A stretch of 64,000 bases of DNA from Loripinus fragilis (GCA_964019695.1 OZ026521.1:37880939-37944938), one strand, 5' to 3'. Shown: positions 51,356 to 64,000, numbered from the stretch's first letter. Numbers and translations are program-made. Notes: generated by a model not told the origin, from the sequence alone.

Positions 51356-53590
51356 TTAGTAGCATGTGAAAGGTTAAGAAAATTGTAACAGTTATCTCCC
51401 CCTAAACCAAATACCTACTGTTCTTGCTATCAAGGTTGAACTGGTAAGATACAACCATTATTTCCATTGACGTAACTCTCATTACGCAGTTAAGCATGTG
51501 CGTAATAAAAATAGTAACATTAAAGGGAGGTCACCTAATGTGGTAAAAGTGATTTTCCATACTATAAGGAACTGCTCATAAAGGAAAGAATTCACTCCAT
51601 CTGGGAGCAAATTCTTTCCTTTAAGAAAAGTTCTCATTTTGAAAAGAAACACAATTGAAGAGAATCACTGTAAATACAGTAGTCTCCCTTTGATGTGCTC
51701 AACTTTTTCAGCGATCACATGCTACACCAATGGCTCATCTAGCCTTTGATCAGTCGAAGGTCAAAATTTACCTATACCCAGTATATTCCCTGTGCCCTCA
51801 TGTATGCATTGCACTGATTTCCGGGCAAGTTGGCAAACAAAAGAGGGCATGTTCAAGAAAGGCCAAGCTTGCTTAATTTCAGGATTATAGATTTAAATTT
51901 GCCATCACCAGAAGCACCTAGCAACTATGCGACAAATGTACATGTACATTGTATATAAATTGTGATCAACTTTTTTTTCAAATACAAGTCCTAGAAAACA
52001 GAGTACAGGGGACAAAAATTCCACTTGTCCACTAGTAATTACAAGTGAAATCTAGAAAGAACGAGTAATTCTTCTCAAAGCACTCATCCTACAGGACGAT
52101 TGCTTTGGGAAGAATAACTGAGGGAAGTCATATTACATATTACTCCCTTATGCTCTTTATTGTATATGCTTTTAAAGGACTAGAGCATGTGTTTGCAGGA
52201 CGAGTGAAAATTGTATGTCACAAGTGCAATATTGAAATAGTAGATCTACATTTAACCCATTTATGCACAACAAAATCATCCAATCTGCTTATCTAATGGA
52301 CTAGGCCTACACATACCCTAAGGTTATAAAACATTTTTCATGCTAAACTCAACACAGCAAGAAATTCCAACCGCTCATAAAAAATAAAATGCTGAAATAA
52401 AAAGACTTTTCTTGCTTTTTAACTCTCAGACCTTGCATTTATCATGCTTTTAAATATTAAATTGCCAACAATTGTTGGCGTTTTAGCGTTCATAGTATGA
52501 GCATGATAATTTTCATAATAATTTTCATGTTCAGTTGAGCTGAACATGAAAAAAGTTTTATAATCTGGGGGCCAGGATAAGAACAGATGAAAAGTTTCAT
52601 AGCTGGTGATATTGCAAAATCCATATATTTCTACAAAAAAAAGATTTAAAAAAAAGCCAGACAGTGCTCATGGCAACTAGCACAATTGTCTTGGTTATGT
52701 TGCTTCAAAGTTTCATAGAATGTAAGTAAATAAATTTTCCTTTTTAAAGGAGGGCTTGCCTAGTTGAAAACAGCATGTGCACCTTGTATGTTGGGAACAC
52801 CTCCAAATTTGGTTATTGTTTACACTGCACTAAAACCACGTCATAGACGAACATTAACAATAGTTATTGAGTCAGAGGGTAAGATACTCTTCTGGCAAAA
52901 GTAAAAAAACAAACAGTTATCTAAAGCGGCACCTAGCGCCGTACACTGGCAGACTTTAAAAACGCAAAAAATGAAATTAATAAAAATTTACTTATTTTTA
53001 ATGTATCGATTTTTTTAGTTTTGGCAACAATGAACATCAACACGTCAGCAAAACATGTTTATAATTTCATGCCAAAATAATAAATAATGGTAGGGCAACA
53101 GTCTATCGAATAGCGATACCCTTAGATTCTAAAGTTGCAAATTGAAATTTGTCTAGGAATTAGACGTGATTTAAAGTAATTGTATCAAAACAATTTTATT
53201 AAAAACCTGGATATAATTTACCCTCGAAGCCCTATTATTCATTTTTGGTTAACCAGACCTGCGTCGATATTTAACTGTCCCTGTAGCCTGATAACGATCT
53301 CTGAGACGCTGTATAGTTGCTCCCCTTTCCCAAAGGCCTAGAACTTTTCAAATAGTCATTTCATTTTTTCATATAAACATATTCCTAATTTGTTGCTAGT
53401 CTATAGGCTGTAGGCTGTTGCTAAGTTCTGATAATCATACAACTCCACTGAAGACAATTATATTTATATACTAATGAACATAACCATTTGGAAAAGAAAG
53501 AAATATCATTACAATATTTTACGTGTATTAATGACCACTTATATTATCAGACTGGTAGCTATTCTATATAGTTGACTGATGACAATTATA

Positions 53591-54055
53591 ATGGCCCACT
53601 TCGAATCGAAGTTTATTTCCTACTATAGTAACTTAAGTTCGATTCGAACATCGATAGTCGCTACTATAGTGATGTCACAAACCTACTAAAGATCAACGGT
53701 GGGTCGGGCACCGTTACTCTAGTAGATTGTCTGGTTCCCTCTAGACCTATCTAGCAAGATGTGTTCAACATCTATCAATAGCCTCAAAATGTTTTCATTT
53801 TACAAATTAAATCCTTGATGTGCTCGATTTGCGGTCCCTCTTATTTGTAATTGTTAATTAGAGTAGGCTTTGCAGTTTATGCACACCCTTTTTGTCTACG
53901 ATGAATAATTGAGGTGGGGCATATAGGGCTATTCACTTTGTTTACTTGACAACTAAGTAAAAAGTTGCAACTGTAGCCATTCGGGTGTAAACGTACTTAT
54001 GCTCTATTACGTAAGATCTTTAGTAGGAACTTTAGTTTGATTCAAAATGGGCCAA
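53591..54055. mobile_element. MITE with ttggccca-type ends
   Basis: Inverted ends atggcccacttcgaatcga and gattcaaaatgggccaat, and subterminal cctactaaagatc / gatctttagtagg. About 465 bp, no coding sense. Confidence 0.75.
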
Positions 54056-54529
54056 TATCATTCCAATTGCGCCAGATCGCTCATGTTTGGACAATCGTGG
54101 CATGATTAATAAAGTTATAAAACTAAAGCTGCAGTTTTTTTATACATGCTTATGTACAAGCTACATGTCAAAGAGACCCAGGGGTGTATGCGACACGCCA
54201 TGATCCCAAAATATATCCTCACACCAAATTTAGGATTCCTACCTCAAATTATATACAGATATGCTCTGAGCTCGACCTTGCTAGAACTGAAACCAGAGGT
54301 CAAGGTCACAGTGACCTGGAAACAGTTGGTGAATCGCCAGGGTCCAAGATGTATCTACATACCAGATATGGAATGCTACCATAAATAAAATAGGCGATCT
54401 GCTGTGGGTGTATTTTTTCAAGAACTGACTCCTGAGATCAAGGTCCCAGTGGATGAAAACAGTGAGCGACATTCCATGACCACAACATATATCCACAAAT
54501 TATGGCATATAATATGAGACATGCTCTTA

Positions 54530-55000
54530 CAGGCTTCGCACAGGCCTGGAAAAAATTGACCTTGGACCTGGAAAACTCCTGGAATTTGAAAAAAGTGCCT
54601 TTTGTCCTGGAATTGTCCTGGAATTTTGTAAAATCATCCTTCAAAATATGAATTAGTCTTTGAAAAATATAAAAATACAACTAGTCCTTTAAGATTTATG
54701 GGATGCGCAAAAAAACTGTGTGAAAATCGCAAAAAAACTGAGTGAAAATCACTAGATACACGTCAAAGAGCGAGGTGCTACTCGTATTCTATTCAATTTG
54801 TGTAGAAGTCCCGGTTTTTATCACCGGTGTCAGAATCAAAGAAATCGAGCGTGCCTTTACATTTCGACGCTTCTGGCTGAAAAAGTGCACTTTTAAACTT
54901 TGTGTTATACAAAATTGGGAAGAAATTGAGTCCTTTAAAAAATAAAAAAAGTCCTGGAAAAGCCCTAGAATTCTGTTTTCCAATTCCCATACGAACCCTG
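54530..55000. mobile_element. hAT-like MITE (caggcttcgcacagg)
   Basis: Ends caggcttcgcacagg and cccatacgaaccctg are inverted copies with some divergence. Flanked by tctta on both sides (54525-54529, 55001-55005). The interior has repeated cctggaattt motifs. Confidence 0.78.
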
Positions 55001-55106
55001 TCTTAACACTATGTTTTGCTTGCTGTTGGGGAGTTGTCTCGTCGTTGAACTGTTTTGTTCCCATACACACGACCATTATGCTAACAGTATGTTATATAAA
55101 TAGAGA

Positions 55107-55243
55107 ACCAGAGGCAAGTTCAATAATGCGAGCGCTCTCGGGCGCTCGTTATACTGATGTCCGGCTTTACACATTATGAATAAAGATAGGTACCAATCAA
55201 CGAGCGCTCGGCGAGCACTCGCATTATTGAACTCGCCTCAGGT
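55107..55243. repeat. Fold-back inverted repeat with CG-rich arms
   Basis: The arm gaggcaagttcaataatgcg pairs with cgcattattgaactcgcctc. Arms of about 40 bp surround a loop of about 55 bp. It is GC-rich compared with its surroundings. Confidence 0.8.
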
Positions 55244-56760
55244 AGTGGGTATCACTATTCCAACACAAATGCTTGCGGCGAGAGCGCCGCAAGCAACAAC
55301 TGCTCACCACAAAGGTTCCCTATAACCCATGTTGAGTCCATTAACTCTTTGTCTACCAGTGTTGTCTGCTGATAACTTTTGCAAACAGTTTGGACCCAGA
55401 CCAGGCCCTAAAAAATGTCTGACTTGATCAGGATCCATACTGTTTGACAATCTGATGATATTCTTGAAAGAATTTTTCAAAAAAGTTGATTTTGAAAAAA
55501 ATCAGCAGACGACAAAAAAGCATGAAAAATTTCCCAGGGGGGCAAAGAGTTAAAAAATGCTGATTAATTGTGAATTCACAGATTACCTGGTATGTCCGAT
55601 TTTTTAGCAAAGGGATTATACTTTATATTCTGATAGATTTATTCTTCCAAATGGTTAATATAAAAAATTTGGCATGGATCATTGTAGGTATCATAGGGTC
55701 AAAGATTAGAAATTGTCATATTATTGTTCTTTATATGTCCCTGAAAATTGCTTTAATCTCAGCAAACAGAGTAGACCCTGTATGAAATGCCACACTAAGT
55801 GGCATTTCATCTGAATCTTCACTGCTTGATACTAAATGTACTAGTTTAAGGATTCCAGCTTACAAATGATTAATTAATAGTCTAGTAAGATCAAGGTGAA
55901 GCAAGCCGGTAAGAAGAAATTAACTTGGCAAAACAATGAGAACCATATGGTTATTTATCACTCGCCCGAGTCATTGGGGATGAAATAACTTATTATCAAA
56001 TGGGCCTCAACGCGACAACACTTGTTTTCGGGGGTTTGCGAACAACAAAGGCGCAGACCAGCCTGCACATCAGCGCAGTCTGATCAGCACCTTTGTGATT
56101 CTCTTATTGGAAACTATCATATCAAAACTTGCTCGTAGCGAAATTTCACTATTCTAGCTAGTCTCTGTAGCTGAGGAGGCTGGTTTTGGTACCCTGAAGA
56201 CAGGTTTTGTCACGACGAGGCCCAAACATGATTGAATGCCTGACTTACATGCGACATTTCATCTTCATTAATTGTCTAGTAAGATCAATGCAAAGCTAGC
56301 TGCTAAGAAGAAATTAATTTGGCAAAACCATGAGAAACATATGGTCCTATATTGCTCACCTGAGTCCTTGGGAATACAATGTCTATTCTAATTCACAAGT
56401 TATGTAATGCAATGTCTGAATGGATTATAATGATGGAAATTTGCAACAGTATATCAGTGATACACTGTCGGAAACAGTTTGACATCATTAATAATGTCAT
56501 ATTTCGTTGATTGACATGCAGCTTTATGTTGCTTGCAACCTTCCAATTTGAACAAAGATTTTAAAAGTATGCATTAAAAAGTGAGTGATCTGATGATATT
56601 CAAAATGTTTATTTAATGAGGTATATTTTCAGAGCAAACCCCAAATGAGATTTAGAATACAGTTATCCCCTAAATATAATCGAAGGCCTGTTCAAAGAAA
56701 ATAGACCTACATGTACATGTATATGCCATTTTTCATCTTCTAAATTTCTAGCTGTATAAT

Positions 56761-57560
56761 TATCCCCACGCTTTTTTAAAAAAGCGTCAGGGATATTGCA
56801 ATTGCCTCCGTCCATCCATCCGTCCATCACCCTATCTCCTCCTAAACCATTAGAGGAAATCCAACCAAATTTAGTGTGCGAGTTGCTCACATGAATGGGG
56901 CATGCAACGGCACATTTTTTTGGCCCCGCCCACTAGGGCCCTGGGTAGGGGCCAAAAGGTCAAATATCATTAAATATCATTAAATTTCAATTACAAAGTG
57001 AATTTCAAAGATTTTTAAACCAAACTTTGTGTATCTTCTCACAAATGAAAGATATAAAACATATCAGACAGGATTTTCATTTGGCCCCCGGGTCATGCAC
57101 CAGGGGTGGGACTTGGGGGTACTGTGGAGGGTTGGGGGGGGGGGGGGGGGGGGGGTAATTGAGTAACTTACATGAATGGCACATTCAACGGCACAATTTT
57201 TGGGGTTCCCCCCCTGGGGCCTTGGGAGGGGGCCAAAAGGTCAAATATCATTGAATCTGAATTACAAAGTCAATTTCAAAGATTTTTAAACCAAACGTTG
57301 TGTATCTTCTCGCAAATGAAAGATATATAACATATCAGACGGGATTTTCATTCGGCCACCTGGGTCATGCCCAGGAGTGGGACATGGGGTACCGTGGGGG
57401 GTTGGGGGTCAAATTTTTTTTTCTTTCCAAAAATCAACCAGATTTGGTGTGTGGGTTACTTACATGAATGGCACATGCACCGACACAATTTTTTTGGTCC
57501 CCACCCCCTGGGGCCTTGGGGAGGGGTCAAAAATTTAATTTTCTGAACATGGTCATGTGG
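56761..57560 (-). mobile_element. Second pearl-like element, opposite orientation
   Basis: Read from the left: hairpin tatccccacgctttttt / aaaaaagcgtcagggata, a TCCG/TCCA microsatellite (about 56805-56828), then core repeats marked by acatgaatgg at 56889, 57170 and 57462 (281 and 292 bp apart, the third truncated). A run of 22 G lies at 57134-57155. Same plan as 19365-20895 with unrelated core sequence. Confidence 0.65.
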
Positions 57561-60500
57561 CATATCAAATTAAAGGGGAAGAGCAGTATACCAGGATACA
57601 CTGAAAAAATTTAACCTATGATCAAACTGGTGACCTTGGGATGGGGTCAATGGGTCAATTACCATTAGATTTCTCTGAGAGCGTGGGGTTTTGCGATGGC
57701 GCGCCATCGAATGTGTTCTAGTTTGACAATGTCCTATATAAGTTTGTTCCTGCTTGTTTGAGACAATTGGTTCTATGTCTGAAATAATGTTTTCTTGTGA
57801 TAGCATGTCAAAAAAATATTTTTTTAACAGCTGAATATATATGAAATTGAATGTCTACTTTCGTTTTCAACATGATTGTTTTGAATGGTTGGAAAACAAA
57901 GGTTCAAAAATGTGAGAATGACAGTCATTTTCCTCATTTATCATTTCTGATTCCAATTAATATCAATTAACATCCATATTGCCATTTGAGACTTAAAAAA
58001 TAACCTCTACTTCCAAGAAACACAACAAACTGATGCCATGATCAGCTGCCATCTTTGAAAAACCCAAGTTCTTCTTCAAAAGGGCCATTTTCCCCGTAAA
58101 AAGAAGGCTACAGAAGCCATTTTGGCCATGGAGCTATGGGATAAATCTTGAAAAAGTTAACTGTTTCATTCTAGAATATATTAGGATAATTAGGTTTTGT
58201 CCCTTTGACCATTAATTTTGCTTTAATCTATGACGTATTCATCATGAGGGGTACTCGTGGTATTGGCATATGATAATAGATTTTAATAACAAGCAGCACT
58301 CGTGGTAAGGCAGTGAATGGGTTAAGTTGCCGTAAAAAATAAAATTCTGCATAAGTGGCTATCGTGTCAACAACTGTGAGGCTGGCAAAAATGGTATGCT
58401 ATGTAGAAATACTACAGTAACTGAAAGAACATTTGTGAACAGGTTTTGAGAAACTATCTGCAATGTACACAATATATTTTCATTTAATATAGTATCCAAA
58501 ATTGTGAAATGAAGGTTAAATTAACTGTAGACCTATCCATGCAAATGTTGACGAAAGAAGAACTATTATAGCACTTTTTGGTTACTGTAAAGGCAGCACC
58601 TCATGAACCTGTAATTAGGACTAGTCAACCTTAGACATAGGTAAAATCTGAAAATGAGGCATGGTTTTATTCAAAAGTAACTGTATCATCTTCCCACATA
58701 ACCTCAGTATAGACGCAAAACACATTATTTAGTTCTTAAAACGCCAGCAAAATAACTGCATTTGAAAATGTGTATTTAACATAAGCATAGAGGCAAACAT
58801 TGTAGACCCAGATCAGACTGCTCCTACATCTGGGTTCACACTGTTTGTCTTTGAGGCTTCAAATATTTTAGTGGACAACAAAAACATAAATTTTGTTATT
58901 ATGCGCTTTAAGGGTTACTAAATGTGAGTTCAGTGTGTATATGGTTAGGATTTTCATGAAATGCACGCACGTTTGTGCGGCCCAAACAACTTACTTATCC
59001 TTCACCAAATTATAAATAGAACATGATTTCCCTTCCTTAGCAGATGAAATAGCTGAACCATACCCAGATATGAATATTAAAGTTGCCGCCTTTACAGTAA
59101 GCGAAAAGTCTATTAATACACACCAAAGATGTCTGGCTATACTATATGTATATTAGCTAATTCATGAGTATTCAGCTCACGGGTGAGCTAGCAAGCAGAT
59201 GATCGGCAGCCGCAAAACAACTTGGCTCAATAAACAGAGCCCTAGATAAGAGAAAGTACTGTCTTAACTGTAAATGCATTTATTAATTCTTTGCAAGCTC
59301 GGTAATTTTTCATACTTTTTGGTTGTCTGCCAATTTTTTTTTCAAAATTAATGTTCCAAAAATTTCATTTGGGAACACAATCAGAGTGTCAAATGGTTTG
59401 GATCCAGATCAGGATCGACATTTTGTTGGACCTGGTTTGCAATGACAAAGGTCACCACTAGCAGAAAAAGTTATTTTTTATGACATGTACAGTAAAACCT
59501 GTCTTAAATGGCCACTCAAAAATAGACAAAACAAAGGTTTTAAAGACAAATGGCAGCTTAATGAAGGTCGAAAGTATTGCAGGATGCTCTCTTGGAGCAT
59601 TCTGCAATACTTTTGACCTGCATTAAGCGATAATTGGTCTTGAGAACCAATTTTTGGTCTTCTTTTTGAGTGGCGGCTTAAGACAGGTTTTAGTCAATTT
59701 AACCACCTGATGAGGCCAGTAAAAAGGTGTTGTAATGGCCAATAAACAAGGTAAACTCTGATCAGACTGCTCCTGTTTGGTAAGGACTAACTGCTCGAGT
59801 ATTTAGGGTCAGTATTTCAATAGGTGCACATGTTTGATCAGCACTGATCTTTTAAAAATTAAAAAAATATGATAATAAAATGGAAAGGGTCGAAATACTC
59901 TTTGAAATTAGAAATTAAATTAAATGGTAGAACAACGTCAAAAAATATTGAAAGTTACAAAATTTTTTCACAATAAAAGACTAAATCATGCATCAACTAT
60001 TATGAAAATGGAGAAATACTAATTGAATCTCCAAACACGGAGTAAAATACTACTATACAACTTCTAAAAAGGGAGTAAATAACTCATTGAATCTCCAAAT
60101 TGGGAGTAAAATACTCAATGTTTCATTCCTTATCTAAGGCTCTGATCTATATTTACCAGTCACAGTTCCTGCAATGACAATCATTTGAGCTAGTTCATGA
60201 AATTTTGGTACTTATATCATTAGACAAAAGCTGTCTTTACTGTCCTGCCAGCCAAGAGTGACAGTGATGTCATGTTTCGTTTACAAATTTATCAGGGACC
60301 TAGAATCGATAGATCACTTGTGTATTAATCCTATCTGCAGGATAGGATTTATACACAAGTGATCTCTCGATTCACGTTAGCTCAAGTGGAGTGTACAGAC
60401 CTAAACAAGTTGATGCTTTACTTAACAATTGTAAACAAAATATTTCTTCACTGTCACTTTTGGCTGGCACGACAGTAGCTCGCTGTATGATGGGTAATTT

Positions 60501-61325
60501 TTCATGTTTTTGTTGTCATCTGCTGGCTTTTTTTTCAAAATTAATGTTTTCGAAAAATTATTTCACAAACACTCAAATGTCAAATGGTTTGGATTCAGAT
60601 CAGGACATTTGTCTGTCCCGATCTGGGTTCAAAGTTCCAAACTGTTTGCAAAGATCATCAGCATCCGACAAAAAATGCAAGTTAAAGACCCATGCTGACA
60701 TATACAGCTAGGTCTAACATAGGGCCAGTTAAGCAAAAAATTTGAGTGTAACATTGCAATAACTTTCTAATCCATCAGTTTAAATATGTGTTTTGGGTGC
60801 CCAAAAGAACCGTCTCATGGAGACGGTTCTTTTGAGTACCCACAACATATGTTTTGGTTGGTAAATAAGAAAAAATAATTTTCAGTTACGCACTCTTATC
60901 TGGGGGCCTGGGTCTAAATTTTGGTATGAATCTTAGTTTAAATCAATACTTTGTGTATGTTAACAGCAAAAGCTCTGGTAGGTCTGCACATTTGTGCAGG
61001 CTTGCCTTGACTTTCATTGCTGGACAATGCTTTAAGTACCAAATTTCATGAGCTGGCTCATTTATAGGGAGTATATCAACAAATAGATCATATACTGTTA
61101 TTTTTTTAAAAATGCCTAGGCATAAAGTGTAGACCTACACATAGTCCTGTTTAACCCATAAAGTGATATCTTTACTTGATATTTGGGTAAATACACTTAT
61201 GTCTAATTTTCCATGTGACTTGTCTAGCAGCAGAAAAGTAACATGAAATATCAAGTCATATTTAGTTTCTTTAAACTAAAATTACACTGAAAACATCACA
61301 AAAACATTAAAATATCCTTTTCTTT

Positions 61326-61443
61326 TCATAAAATGGCATCAGCTTCCAATCTTTCTAATGCCATAACAATGTCATACATGTAACTGTGAGCAAAGTTTTC
61401 ACGAACAAAAGTATCGGCAAAATGATCATTCTTGGCTGCAACC
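61326..61443 (-). CDS. Possible terminal exon of an unidentified upstream gene
   Basis: After an acceptor-like GCATGACAG at the right edge, 39 codons run open to TGA (61326-61328): VAAKNDHFADTFVRENFAHS, then YMYDIVMALERLEADAIL. The composition is protein-like and not repetitive, unlike the surrounding DNA. I do not recognise the family. No polyadenylation signal was seen within about 200 bp and no preceding exon was found up to 64000, so this could be chance. Confidence 0.35.
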
Positions 61444-62372
61444 CTGTCATGCAACAAAATGAGTGCTCAATTCAAGGATAGTCAAGTCAAAAGCCATGTT
61501 CAAACAGCCTATGAACCTCATTATATGAACATCTATAGAGTTTTCGTTTACAGTAAAACCTGTCTTCAGGGGCCACTCAAAAATAGACAAAACAAAGGTC
61601 TTTTTGGCAAATTAATGAAGGTCGAAAGTATTGCAGAATGCTCCCCCTTGGAGCATTCTGCAATACTCTTGACCTGCATTAAGCGATAATTGGTCTTGAA
61701 AACCAATATTTGGTCTTCTTTTTGGGTGGCTGCTTAAGACAGGCTTTACTGTATTTGATAATTAATGGCTTCAAACAGCTATCGGGATAGGTACTTTATG
61801 CAATAATATTGAATTCATTATGAGTGAGGTGGATTCATGCAATACAAAGTGCAAAGACAACATAAGTTACACAGTGAAAATATAAAATGTGTTACTATTG
61901 AAATTATTATCAGTGAGGTAGTTTCTTGCTTTGTGTAGCGTTTTTAAAACAAAGGTACTTTAGGCAATATTCTAATACACCTCCCCTATAGAAAACCTGT
62001 TATATCAAACGATATACGTGGGTCATCCAATAAGTTCTGACAATGGCCTCATATCTCAGAAACTGTTATTGAAATCAGAATTATATTACCGCTTGTATGT
62101 GGCCATGGGTTTTGCCTACTCATGTTTGAAATATGGAGTTTTTATCATAACCTGATCCGATGCTATACACATTTGTAAACAACACTGTGAGAGCCCATGG
62201 CCACGAATATTCAAGTTTTTAACTATTTTTTGCTGGGGATAGAGTTAATTAAAGATGCATTATGCATCTTTGGAAAGTTATATTAGTGGTTGGTGATGTT
62301 GTAGCAATACACAATTGACCCATAAAAGCAAATACCACAATGTCATTAACGTAGTTGCTATGAACGTTCTTG

Positions 62373-62385
62373 GTTGCTAGGCAAC
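62373..62385 (-). promoter_or_regulatory. X-box-like motif (RFX site), inside the mariner-like element
   Basis: gttgctaggcaac, the reverse complement of GTTGCCTAGCAAC, fits the RFX consensus GTNRCC-N(0-3)-RGYAAC. Function here is unproven. Confidence 0.5.
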
Positions 62386-62820
62386 TACAGAAAATTAGAT
62401 TTTTGCCTCACTTTAAGCGCTAATTATAAAATAGTACATTTTGAACACTTATATAAGCAAAAACGACATATTTGCATATTAATAGACACATGTTTCGATA
62501 ATTATGTTCTATAGTCTTCTTAAACACATAGAAAATAATAACTTTCAATAAATGTTTTTTACCAAATATAATACAATATTAGTTCAACCCATATTCAAGG
62601 AAAATATTTCGTGCAAAATTGTTGATATATAATAATCAAAACCCTGCTGACACCATAGTTGTAACCTAAATCATTATCTATGACGTTCAAAATCAACACA
62701 CATAATGTCTTTATTTATCTATATAAAAAGTTTTAAAAAGGAGTCTGTAATTTCTTAGAAATTTCGGCATGTGTACCGCATATAGTGTCCCGTCCATGAC
62801 CCTTTACCTTGTGTTCTTTA

Positions 62821-62833
62821 GTTGCCTAGCAAC
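62821..62833 (+). promoter_or_regulatory. X-box-like motif (RFX site), second copy
   Basis: GTTGCCTAGCAAC, an exact X-box and inverted relative to the one at 62373, about 450 bp away in the same transposon. They may simply be subterminal repeats of the element. Confidence 0.5.
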
Positions 62834-63207
62834 CGTTGCGATTGTAGCATGGAAAATATTTGAACTTGTGATTCAATTCCTTATATTCTAAATAATATAT
62901 GAAGATTAATGAAACACATCCTAAAGAAAACGGTTTTGTTTTATGGGGTCATTGTCACAACATTTTGGATGACCCTCGTAGTCACAGTTTTGAAAGTAAA
63001 ACGCGCACTAGCTGACTAAATGCAAAATGACGTCAATCATGGTGTTAGATGGTGTAACGTCGTCTTTACGCTTGAAAAAGTTACATATTCATGTAAACGT
63101 ATGCCACACAGTCCAACTATTGGATGATTTCTTCAGTGCAACGGCGGAAAGTTGGAAGAAGCTGAGGACTTCAAATGTGTTTTTGTCGTTTATTGTGTGT
63201 AAGAATC

Positions 63208-63379
63208 GAAATAGATCAGCTGTAGTGCGTGAATTGTTGAATAATAATTCACTGTTTGTCGGTCAGTTGTACGAAGATAAATCACTCGTGCTGTGCGCTC
63301 ATGATTTGATCTTCTTTACAACTGACCTCCAAACAGTGAATAATTATACAACAATTCACTGCTAGAGCTGATCTATTTC
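63208..63379. repeat. Fold-back inverted repeat (about 70-bp arms)
   Basis: The arm gaaatagatcagctgtagtg pairs with its imperfect complement ending gagctgatctatttc, with a loop of about 30 bp. It lies between two copies of a direct repeat (gagtgaggtggattcatg) at about 61810-61900 and 63385-63470. The 112-codon open frame across the arms is not a gene. Confidence 0.75.
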
Positions 63380-64000
63380 TTAAATATTGAATTGACTATG
63401 AGTGAGGTGGATTCATGGAATTCACAGTGCAAAGACAAAAAAGTTACACAGTGAAAATATAAAATGTACCAGGGCTTATTTTTGGCCGATTTTATAGCCG
63501 TTATTCGGTTATATTCCCAACGCCAAAAAGTATCTTTTTTTCCCAATTTTCGGAGGAAAATTCCCAATTTCAAGTTGGAAAAAAGATCAAAGAATAATTG
63601 TTGTTTTGTCGAGTAAAAGTCGGCTTAAAATTGTTTGTACAGCAGGTGTAATCAGGGTTCTCATTTGCGAAAATTAGCGTGGTCTGAAAGGGATGTTTAT
63701 ATTTTTCCTCTGACTATTGGCATGTCGTTCATGTATTAAACTACGTTGTAAATCCTGCCGTTGCATTCTCAGGACCCAGGGGTGTTGTGTCCTCTAACGA
63801 TCGGCATACCAGCCATCGTTTACTTCTTTGTTTCAACAGATAATTTCCCCTGTATGTGCAATATTGAAAACTTTTCTCAAGATGCATAAAAAGATAAATA
63901 CCAAAACTGCTGATAAAAATAAATAGCTAGTTTAATTTGGTTCATCAGTGTGTAAGAATAGGACTGATTAAAGAGGTAAGAGGTTATTGTGACTATCTTT

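Larger units (their letters stand above)
62017..62978. mobile_element. Mariner-like non-autonomous element
   Basis: Inverted ends cgtgggtcatccaataag and ttttggatgaccctcg (consensus CGAGGGTCATCCAA), flanked by TA on both sides (62015-62016, 62979-62980). About 960 bp with no long open frame, so not autonomous. It carries two X-box motifs, listed separately. Confidence 0.8.
48930..64000. other. Upstream region with no confident exon
   Basis: The missing 5' exons of the anoctamin gene should lie in this direction, but none with family motifs was recognised. The stretch is mostly repeats: family C, E and F hairpins, MITEs, a pearl-like element, a SINE and a mariner-like element. AT-rich unique DNA lies at about 51400-53580 and 57850-58700. 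One possible foreign exon is at 61326-61443. Confidence 0.6.

Noticed and set aside
63027..63365. 112-codon plus-strand open frame
   Set aside because: Its second half lies in the arms of a fold-back repeat and the first half shows no recognisable domain.

Overview
This window reads as an intron-rich, AT-rich animal genome. A bivalve mollusc is my best guess. Two tandem-core elements ending in ACGG-type microsatellites and a terminal hairpin resemble the 'pearl'/Helentron-associated elements described from bivalves, and tRNA-derived SINEs and short palindromic elements are dense throughout. The species cannot be named from sequence alone.

One gene is clearly supported: an anoctamin (TMEM16) family membrane protein on the minus strand. 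Eighteen coding exons run from 48929 down to 3930 (called E1 to E18 here). They splice in one continuous frame of 777 residues plus a stop. Every intron has GT/AG borders, and every phase fits its neighbour. The 5' end (start codon and most of the cytoplasmic N-terminal domain) was not found and probably lies beyond 64000. The protein keeps all ten anoctamin membrane helices and most of the two-calcium site, so a calcium-gated ion channel or lipid scramblase is the expected role.

The unusual feature is that five exons have tandem duplications anchored on an exon edge. E9 is followed by 30 further copies of its last 110 bases plus 26 bases of intron (31 units of 136 bp, each with a GTAAG donor). 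E17 has two extra copies of its 3' end with donor. E13 has two partial copies of its 3' end, one split by a MITE. E8 has a complete extra copy with a stop codon and a poor donor. E18 has three extra copies of its 5' end with splice acceptor, fused to the end of a MITE.

Layout: 1-3929 is 3' flank filled with short palindromic repeats. 3930-48929 is the anoctamin gene with large repeat-filled introns. These hold a seven-copy 191-bp pearl-like element at 19.4-20.9 kb, a 59-bp minisatellite at 35.4-36.1 kb, SINEs with clear target-site duplications, and a LINE 3' fragment at 47.2-47.8 kb. 48930-64000 has no confident exon. It holds MITEs, a second pearl-like element (56.8-57.6 kb), a mariner-like element with two X-box motifs (62.0-63.0 kb), and one possible terminal exon of a neighbouring minus-strand gene at 61326-61443.
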